Shown in pieces: positions 12,347 through 17,795 of a stretch of 17,795 nucleotides of DNA. The translations under genes were made by a program, and so were the position numbers. Positions within the stretch are counted from its first letter, which is position 1, and every line of letters starts with the position of its first letter. The stretch is from Collinsella sp. (GTDB taxonomy: Bacteria; Actinomycetota; Coriobacteriia; Coriobacteriales; Coriobacteriaceae): contig JAIJJM010000010.1 in NCBI GenBank assembly GCA_022728415.1, positions 1 through 17,795 on the forward strand, in the 5' to 3' direction. The notes under the pieces were generated by a model that did not search any database, was not told where the DNA came from, and saw nothing but the letters and a program-made list of their open reading frames with translations.

Positions 12347-13420
12347 TTACCGGTCGCCGTCGATGCCCTTGAGAACGATCGACACGATTCCACACAGGAT
12401 GCCACCGATCACCAAGGGAAGCCAGAAGTAGCTGACGGGAGAATCCGCAGCCGCACGACCGCCACCAATGGCGTCCCAGGTGGTCCCGGCTAGCGAAGGC
12501 CCCATGAACAACCAGATAAGGGTGAAGATGGTAGAGATGAGCATGATGACGGCGCAGGCCGTCTCGATCTTCTTGTGCGTGTGCCTGGCTAAACGCAGCT
12601 CGTCGCGAACCGTCTCGGGCACATCAATCCGCGCGATGTCCTCGACCTCGAGCTCCTCCACCGCATCGCGGTTGTACTCATTGATCTCGATACGAGTGTA
12701 CATCATGCTCGCGTGGACGATCAGCCATACGCCAACGGCGACAAGCACGAGCAACGCAGCGCTCGCAGGGGCCTCTGCGCCCGACTCATGCTCGATGAAG
12801 TTGCTCAAAAGAACGCCCATCATGATGAACATGAGGCCGACGACCAGCCCGCGCACCAACAGCCGGCGCGCCTGAAGCCGGTCCTCGTCCGTGTAGAAGT
12901 CCTCGATGAACGGGTGGGCCTTCACAAAGGCGGAATGTTCCATGCCGGCGGAGACCAAGATGCCGACGCCCACGAGCACGCCGGCGAACAGAGAGCCAAG
13001 CCCCAATAGCTCGCCCCAGCTTGTTGCCATGCCGCTATTGAACAGGCCGCGCAGGGCCGTCCCCTCCTCGAATAGGATGAGCCCCACAACGCCGAGCATG
13101 ATGGCTGCAACGCCCGTAGGAATGCGCTTGGCGAATGCGCGCATGTGCTCGTCGTAGCCGCAGACATCGGTCGCGGGGCCAGTTGGCACCGCCTTGGAGC
13201 CCGACACAGGAGCGCGGTCAGTGAGATCACCCTGCACCAAATCGTCCAACGAGCACTCGAAGATCTGGCACATCTTGATGAGCTTGTCCATCTCCGGGTA
13301 GGACTTCTCGGCCTCCCACTTGGTGACGGATTGACGGGACACCCCGAGTAACATAGCGAGTTGCTCCTGGGTCATGCGGCGCTCTGCGCGCAGATATTGC
13401 AGGTTGGTGCGGAAGCTCAT
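12347..13420 (-). CDS. XRE-family regulator with a six-helix membrane domain
   Basis: The 357-residue protein has an HTH (about 3-65) with recognition segment VSRQSVTKWEAEKSYPEMDKL. Six hydrophobic segments follow, among them VAAIMLGVVGLILFEEG, LGSLFAGVLVGVGILVSAG, GLVVGLMFIMMGVLLSNF, ALLVLVAVGVWLIVHASMM, ACAVIMLISTIFTLIWLFMG and YFWLPLVIGGILCGIVSIVL. The start MSFRTNLQYLR is preferred over the frame's upstream ATG because the HTH begins here and GAGAGGA precedes it. It is divergent from the XRE gene at 13743. The signal is unknown. Confidence 0.85.
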   Translation of the reverse strand: MSFRTNLQYLRAERRMTQEQLAMLLGVSRQSVTKWEAEKSYPEMDKLIKMCQIFECSLDDLVQGDLTDRAPVSGSKAVPTGPATDVCGYDEHMRAFAKRIPTGVAAIMLGVVGLILFEEGTALRGLFNSGMATSWGELLGLGSLFAGVLVGVGILVSAGMEHSAFVKAHPFIEDFYTDEDRLQARRLLVRGLVVGLMFIMMGVLLSNFIEHESGAEAPASAALLVLVAVGVWLIVHASMMYTRIEINEYNRDAVEELEVEDIARIDVPETVRDELRLARHTHKKIETACAVIMLISTIFTLIWLFMGPSLAGTTWDAIGGGRAAADSPVSYFWLPLVIGGILCGIVSIVLKGIDGDR

Positions 13421-13742
13421 GATGGGTCCTCTCGTTGGCTGGGGCGAGAGTCCGAACGGCGCAATCCAACTCAATGCGGCGCCCGAACTCGACATCCAGC
13501 GTTTGGCGTTTTTCCTGCCGGCGACTTACACACTACGGTTGCCGCACGGCGAGAACCACCAACTTGGGGCTTCATTTTACGCAACTTGCAGGCACCCTGC
13601 GGTTGCAAACCTCAGGTAGACAAGCCGAGGGACAAACACGTGCCCCTCGATAGCCCATGTTCAAACCCGTCGCTTGCGGCAACGGACCATCTGCAGACAG
13701 CATTACGGTAACGTAGAAGCCAGGCGAGAGAAAGGATTCGCC
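13421..13742. other. Intergenic region between divergent XRE genes
   Basis: The 322 bases have no gene that I can support. They must hold both promoters, but no consensus pair stands out. The short string CGGTTGC recurs (near 13535 and 13593) with an inverted relative near 13675. These may be operator sites, at low confidence. Confidence 0.35.
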
Positions 13743-14456
13743 ATGCTGAACGAGAACATCCAGGCCCTCAGAAAATCGAAGGGCCTCTCGCAAGAGGAGC
13801 TCGCGCTCAAGCTGAACGTGGTGAGGCAAACGGTCTCGAAGTGGGAACGCGGGCTCTCGGTGCCCGACGCTGAGATGCTCGTCACCATCGGAGAGGTGCT
13901 CGACACACCGGTGAGCACGCTGCTGGGCGAGACCGTCCCCGCATCCGAGCCGGAGGGACTGCAGGCGCTCTCCGAAAAACTTGAGGTCCTGAACGACCAG
14001 TTCGCAGGAGCACAGGAATCCAAGCGCCGCACGCTGCACGCCCCTTGCATCGCGATCGCCGCCGTCACGGCACTTGTCCTCATCGCGCTGGCGGCGATCG
14101 GCGGCTCGTATCTCGAGTGGGATTTCTCCAATCCGGAATACGCGGTGGCTGCAACGTTGCTCCATGGATTCGAATGGATCTTCGTGCGGGTCACGCCCAT
14201 CGCGCTTCCTCGCGGCACCCAGGGGAACGCTCTCAAGAGGTTGGTCTCCCAGACGCCTAGAGCCGCTGCAAAGGAGCAAATCCTTGAGGCTAAGGTCGAG
14301 ATGCGCGCGAGTCTACGCTCGGGAGAGTCGAAACTGAGGTCTGAAGCCGCAGATCGAAAAGGCGAGATCGAACGCATCGCAGCGGCATCCCGGACAGCCA
14401 GGACGCTGCTCACGGACGGAACCGATTGCTGGCTCATCGACGATCAGAATAATTAG
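13743..14456 (+). CDS. XRE-family regulator with one membrane segment and a charged tail
   Basis: The 237-residue protein has an HTH (about 3-60) with VVRQTVSKWERGLSVPDAEM, then a short coiled region and one clear transmembrane helix (IAIAAVTALVLIALAAIGGS, about 101-120). LLHGFEWIFVRVTPIAL follows, which in similar proteins would be another helix near the C-terminus. The remaining 75 residues are hydrophilic and charged (EIERIAAASRTARTLL, then DGTDCWLIDD). This tail is unlike the other three regulators and could be a replaced or frameshifted end. The start is supported by AAAGGA before 13743. Confidence 0.78.
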   Translation: MLNENIQALRKSKGLSQEELALKLNVVRQTVSKWERGLSVPDAEMLVTIGEVLDTPVSTLLGETVPASEPEGLQALSEKLEVLNDQFAGAQESKRRTLHAPCIAIAAVTALVLIALAAIGGSYLEWDFSNPEYAVAATLLHGFEWIFVRVTPIALPRGTQGNALKRLVSQTPRAAAKEQILEAKVEMRASLRSGESKLRSEAADRKGEIERIAAASRTARTLLTDGTDCWLIDDQNN

Positions 14457-14463
14457 AAAAGAA

Positions 14464-14491
14464 GAAGAGGCGGGCAATTGCTCGCCTCTTC
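14464..14491. terminator. Hairpin shared by convergent transcripts
   Basis: GAAGAGGCG pairs with CGCCTCTTC, with an inner GCAATTGC palindrome. The T-rich tail (TTCTTCTTTTC) is on the minus strand, so it best serves transcripts arriving from the right, although it also follows the XRE stop codon. Confidence 0.65.
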
Positions 14492-14602
14492 CTACATCGC
14501 CCACTTGAACACGGCGCGGAACAGCCAGACGAAGAAGCCTAGTGTGACCTTTGACGTCGCCTTGAGGAACCTACCGAGCCTCTTCGTCGACGTCACCCCC
14601 AT
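14492..14602 (-). CDS. Possible 36-residue basic membrane peptide
   Basis: The ORF MGVTSTKRLGRFLKATSKV continues with TLGFFVWLFRAVFKWAM. A basic amphipathic start and a hydrophobic aromatic end suggest a membrane peptide. An AAGGA site lies 4 bases before ATG and a terminator with a minus-strand T-run follows directly. It overlaps the end of an acidic 36-residue ORF (14571-14681, MPDELEGLRAEERGEGVE onward). Both could instead be halves of a frameshifted gene; the junction is at a run AAAATGGGGG. Confidence 0.3.
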   Translation of the reverse strand: MGVTSTKRLGRFLKATSKVTLGFFVWLFRAVFKWAM

Positions 14603-14762
14603 TTTCCTTGACCTTGCGGGTGCCCGTCTCGACGCCCTCTCCCCTCTCTTCCGCGCGTAACCCCTCCAGCTCATCCGGCATTCCCTGGATCCTCGCGGCT
14701 CCGATATGCCGTCCGCGGGCGCGTCGAACGCCTGCATCGAGTCGAGGCGGAGAAAGAAATAA

Positions 14763-14797
14763 CGGCAGCGACCGCCCCGGGGAGCCGCCCGCTGCCG
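14763..14797. other. GC-rich hairpin upstream of the excisionase-like ORF
   Basis: CGGCAGCG (14763-14770) pairs perfectly with CGCTGCCG (14790-14797). It lies just before the ribosome site of the next ORF. The stretch 14603-14841 is otherwise without a supported gene. Confidence 0.4.
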
Positions 14798-14841
14798 GGC
14801 ACGCGGGGAAACCTCGAGACGAAAGGAGCTCGAGGACGACC

Positions 14842-15051
14842 ATGACCAAGAGCACTAGCAGGAGCCAGGTGAGGCTCATCGCATCGACCAACGCGATATT
14901 CGGCGCCGACGAGGCGTGCGCGATGCTGCGTATAAGCCGCGACGCCATGTACCGGCTCGCCAAGGACCCCAATAATATCGGCACCACCACAAGGCCATCA
15001 AACCACAACACAAAGGAGGCTTGTTTCTTATTACTCCGTACTGTTCCTTAA
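14842..15051 (+). pseudogene. Truncated excisionase-like (MerR-type HTH) protein
   Basis: The ORF of 69 residues has a plausible helix-turn-helix, NAIFGADEACAMLRISRDAM then YRLAKDP (19-45), like Xis and other HTH_17 proteins of mobile elements. After NNIG the sequence turns into low-complexity residues over clearly lower-GC DNA, and the expected wing is missing. It therefore looks cut at about 14985. The ribosome site AAAGGAG (14822-14828) is a little far, while GAGGA (14832-14836) is closer. This suggests the edge of a former integrated element. Confidence 0.45.
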
Positions 15052-15118
15052 TTAGGAAGAGCAATAAATGGCCAAGGGCGAAACGGCAGGCCATCGATGG
15101 CTGCGCGGGGGGGTGCGC

Positions 15119-15373
15119 CTACTTTCGATTCTGAAGATCAGCATCGCTGGTAGGCATGTCATCATCCTCGAATTCGCCAAGATAGGTGTAGTGATGATAG
15201 CGCTCCCCATCATACTCGTACCCGGTGTAGTCATAGCCTCTCTGAGTTACCCCCTGATAAGGCTTGAACTCCGCCTCAGCCTCTTCTTTGGTGTAATCGT
15301 CGGCATCGAACCAAATGCCCTCGGTCTTATCATCGCCCCAACCTAGCTTTTTGGCCTTAAATACGTGTCTCAT
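15119..15373 (-). CDS. Acidic hypothetical protein
   Basis: The 84-residue protein starts at MRHVFKAKKLGWGDDKTEG. It is rich in D, E and Y, with EGIWFDADDYTKEEAEAEF and YDYTGYEYDGERYHHYTYL in the second half. It has no signal peptide or membrane segment. In-frame alternative starts exist at 15403 and 15421; none has a strong ribosome site. The opposite strand has an open frame of similar length (15068-15346), but its hydrophobic, leucine-rich composition looks like a shadow. The family is not recognised. Confidence 0.5.
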   Translation of the reverse strand: MRHVFKAKKLGWGDDKTEGIWFDADDYTKEEAEAEFKPYQGVTQRGYDYTGYEYDGERYHHYTYLGEFEDDDMPTSDADLQNRK

Positions 15374-15421
15374 GGTATCCGCGCTTTCACTATCGACTCT
15401 CATTGAAGTTATTCTACACAC

Positions 15422-16060
15422 TCCTCCGTTCGGCCCCGCTTGTCTTTTCGTCGTGTCCAGTCAGCTAGCCTGCCGTCAGATATCCCAACGTCCCCACAGC
15501 GTCCATCTGTGTCACGCACCGCTGCATGCTCATACTGTCCGCCGACACAAGCGCCGAGGACCCGTAGAATCAACAGTTCGCACACACCCATGAACCCACG
15601 TTCACACTACCTTCATTCACTACGCACTTCATGTGCATGGCAACATCCTTCCAAGGCGCGAATCGGATGGCGTTGTACCGACGGCAAATAATTAGCCCAG
15701 GATCGGCCCGTTTGTATTAAGTCAAATGTCGGGGCCCTCCAAATTGAATTAAAAGAGTTGTGCGATAACGAATTCCCCAGGGTCGGCACTCGTTTTTACT
15801 ATCAATAAGTACAAGTAAATAGGTACCAAAAACATCGTGAGCGCTATTTGAGTACCAACCCGAGCCGTCCTCGCCCACGAAGGCTATCGGCCAGTCAACA
15901 TTATTTTGCAATAGATTGATGGTGTAACACCGATGATTACAGGCATTGGAAACCATATCAGCAAACGGTCATCCAAGTTAAACAGCTCAAGAAATTAAGA
16001 GATTGGCTTGCATGCGCCGCGTACGCTACAGCACAGCGCACGAGCACCCATAGGACGCAA
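15422..16060. other. Gene desert with only weak ORFs
   Basis: This stretch is less GC-rich than its surroundings, especially from 15700 to 15980. Two minus-strand frames are open, 15409-15591 (60 residues, MGVCELLILRVLGACVGG) and 15717-15956 (79 residues). Neither has a ribosome site. The second contains a protein-like stretch (NVDWPIAFVGEDGSGWYSN) and may be a remnant. No RNA gene, repeat or promoter stands out. Confidence 0.4.
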
Positions 16061-16062
16061 AT

Positions 16063-16096
16063 AAAAACCGGGGGAGGCCGTTTCCGACCTCCCCCG
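16063..16096 (-). terminator. Rho-independent terminator of guaA
   Basis: On the minus strand CGGGGGAGG pairs perfectly with CCTCCCCCG around a 10-base loop and is followed by GTTTTTATTT. It lies 15 bases after the guaA stop. Confidence 0.88.
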
Positions 16097-16110
16097 CAAA
16101 GGACTATTTG

Positions 16111-17709
16111 CTATTCCCACTCTATCGTCGCCGGCGGCTTGGACGTGATGTCGTAGCACACACGGTTGGCGCCGGGGACCTCGGCAACGATGCGGCCCGA
16201 GATGCGGGCCAGCACGTCGTAGGGCAGCTTGGCCCAGTCGGCAGTCATGGCATCGCTGGACTCGACGGCGCGAAGGATAATCGGGCGCTGGTAGGTGCGC
16301 TCGTCTCCCATGACGCCGACGGACTTGATGTCGGGCAGGACCGCGAAATACTGCCAGCAGCTGTGCTCGGAGTTGCGCTCGCCGGTCTGCTCGAACAGGT
16401 GCTCGTTGTAGGCATCGAGCTCCTCGCGCACGATGGCGTCGGCGTTCTTGAGGATCTCGAGCTTCTCCTTGTCGACCGCACCGATGATGCGGATGGCCAG
16501 ACCCGGGCCCGGGAAGGGCTGGCGGAACACGATGTGACCCGGCAGGCCGAGCGCCAGGCCAAGCGCGCGGACCTCGTCCTTAAAGAAGTGGTCGAGCGGC
16601 TCGATGAGGTCGAAGTGCACGCCCTCGGGGAACGGGATCAGGTTGTGGTGGCTCTTGATGGTGGCCGTCTTGCCGCCCGTCTTGCGAGCGCCAGACTCGA
16701 TGATGTCGGGGTAGATGGTGCCCTGAGCCAGGTACTTGACCGGCTTGCCATCGGTCTCGAGCTGCTGCGCCACGGCGAAGAACTCTTTCCAGAACTGCGT
16801 ACCGATGATGCGGCGCTTCTGCTCGGGCTCGGTCACACTGGCCAAAAGCTCGGCATAGCGGTCCTCGGCGTGAACATGGATAAAGTCAACGTCGAACTGC
16901 TTGGTGAAGACCTCCTCCACCTGCTCGGGCTCGCCCTTGCGCAGCAGACCGTGGTTGATGAACACGCAGGTCATCTGCTTGCCCACGGCGCGGGCGCCCA
17001 GCGCAGCCACGACGGAGGAGTCGACGCCGCCGGACAGGGCCAGAATCACGCGGTCGTCGCCGACCTTCTCGCGGAACTCGGCCGTCATGGTCTCGGCCAG
17101 GTTGTCCATGCTCCAGTTGGGCTCCAGGCCGCAGATCTCAAACAGGAAGTTGCTCAGCAGCTGCTGACCGTACTCGGAATGCTTGACCTCGGGGTGGAAC
17201 TGCGTGGTGAAGATCTTGCGCTCGACGCACTCCATGGCAGCAACCGGGCACACGTCGGTGCTGGCGGTAACGGTAAAGCCCTCGGGCACCTCGGACACGG
17301 CGTCGCGGTGGCTCATCCACACGGTCTGCTCCATGGGCGTGGAGTTAAAGAGCTGGGCGCCGGCCGTGTGCGTGATGGTGGCGCGGCCGTACTCGCCCAC
17401 CTCGGAGTGGCCGACCTTGCCGCCGAGCGTCACGGCCGTAATCTGATGGCCGTAGCAGAAACCCAGGACGGGAAGGCCCAGGTCAAAGATGGCAGGATCG
17501 ATGGACGGAGCGTCCTCGGCATACACGGAGGCCGGGCCGCCAGAAAGGATGAGCGCGGAGGCGTTCATCTCGCGAATCTCGTCGGCCGAGATGTCGCAGG
17601 GGACGATCTCGGAATACACGTTGAGGTCGCGGACGCGACGGGCAATGAGCTGACCGTACTGCGCACCAAAGTCGAGTACGAGGACCTTTGCGGAAGCCTT
17701 TTGATCCAT
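16111..17709 (-). CDS. guaA: GMP synthase (glutamine-hydrolysing)
   Basis: The 532-residue cytosolic enzyme converts XMP, ATP and glutamine to GMP, the last step of guanine nucleotide synthesis. The class I glutaminase domain (about 8-195) has nucleophile C85 in GFCYGHQ and H172/E174 in FHPEVKH. The ATP pyrophosphatase domain starts at about 205 with the P-loop LSGGVDSS (225-232). The dimerisation domain ends in the conserved IEWE. The start MDQKAS is chosen over the frame's ATG at 17784 because GAGGGGG precedes it and homologues begin here. Length and motifs are complete. It appears to be a single-gene unit. Confidence 0.97.
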   Translation of the reverse strand: MDQKASAKVLVLDFGAQYGQLIARRVRDLNVYSEIVPCDISADEIREMNASALILSGGPASVYAEDAPSIDPAIFDLGLPVLGFCYGHQITAVTLGGKVGHSEVGEYGRATITHTAGAQLFNSTPMEQTVWMSHRDAVSEVPEGFTVTASTDVCPVAAMECVERKIFTTQFHPEVKHSEYGQQLLSNFLFEICGLEPNWSMDNLAETMTAEFREKVGDDRVILALSGGVDSSVVAALGARAVGKQMTCVFINHGLLRKGEPEQVEEVFTKQFDVDFIHVHAEDRYAELLASVTEPEQKRRIIGTQFWKEFFAVAQQLETDGKPVKYLAQGTIYPDIIESGARKTGGKTATIKSHHNLIPFPEGVHFDLIEPLDHFFKDEVRALGLALGLPGHIVFRQPFPGPGLAIRIIGAVDKEKLEILKNADAIVREELDAYNEHLFEQTGERNSEHSCWQYFAVLPDIKSVGVMGDERTYQRPIILRAVESSDAMTADWAKLPYDVLARISGRIVAEVPGANRVCYDITSKPPATIEWE

Positions 17710-17795
17710 GGTTTCCCCCTCTTGTTGGCGGGGAGCCGGTGCCCACCCGCGTGAATGAACGAAAATAACTTCCATAGTGTACACGTTATATGGGG

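Noticed and set aside
15068..15346. A 92-codon + strand frame with a plausible start
   Set aside because: Most of it is antisense to the acidic ORF 15119-15373, whose composition looks more like a real protein; the choice is not certain.
16108..17754. A 548-codon open frame on the + strand opposite guaA
   Set aside because: It is the antisense shadow of guaA; its composition (repeated L, H, D, V, G) is typical of the reverse of high-GC codons and no motif is present.
1..17795. tRNA or rRNA genes
   Set aside because: No T-arm consensus with a matching acceptor stem and no rRNA-like block was found by eye.

Overview
This is a high-GC bacterial window with strong codon bias, good Shine-Dalgarno sites and long intergenic stretches. 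A guaA ending in the residues IEWE, a cluster of XRE-type regulators with membrane tails, an SPFH protein followed by an Arc-like ribbon-helix-helix protein, and a yjdF gene with a structured leader together suggest a gut actinobacterium of the Coriobacteriia, Collinsella-like. That assignment is an inference from gene style, not from a marker search.

Layout. (1) 1-2640: a metalloid-resistance operon on the + strand with a consensus promoter inside a perfect inverted repeat, an ArsP_1-type permease, a small cysteine-rich thioredoxin-like protein, and an ACR3 arsenite exporter broken by a one-base frameshift, then a terminator. (2) 2641-4440: a gene-poor stretch with hairpins and one copy of an 84-bp repeat, then an Abi_2 (AbiD/AbiF-like) HEPN protein. 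Its last codons contain a near-perfect promoter that reads into two tandem small RNA units of the same build (promoter, short hairpin, 28-nt terminator hairpin). This HEPN-protein-plus-RNA module is the most interesting item here. (3) 4470-5090: yjdF with its riboswitch-like leader. (4) 5090-5850: debris, comprising a LexA/SOS-box promoter with no intact gene behind it, the second 84-bp repeat copy, a truncated membrane protein fragment on the - strand, and a TrpRS-like fragment. (5) 5857-7300: a doubly disrupted Cof-type HAD phosphatase, then an MGMT-family protein. (6) 7330-9700: a - strand membrane protein with an unclear 3' end, an SPFH protein with a palindromic operator, and a ribbon-helix-helix protein. 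(7) 9780-14456: four XRE regulators with transmembrane tails. Two are 206-residue paralogues that share a doubled upstream motif. Two intergenic arrays of 20-21-bp repeats lie between them, each closed by an inverted copy. (8) 14460-15400: what looks like a decayed mobile-element edge (tiny ORFs, a truncated excisionase-like protein) and one acidic hypothetical gene. (9) 15400-16060: a gene desert. (10) guaA on the - strand with a clean terminator.

Several genes are broken by single-base events (ACR3, HAD, possibly the membrane protein), while guaA, the SPFH gene and the regulators are intact. Either the accessory segments are decaying or the assembly carries a few indels; read data would decide. 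No tRNA, rRNA, CRISPR array or complete insertion sequence was seen.
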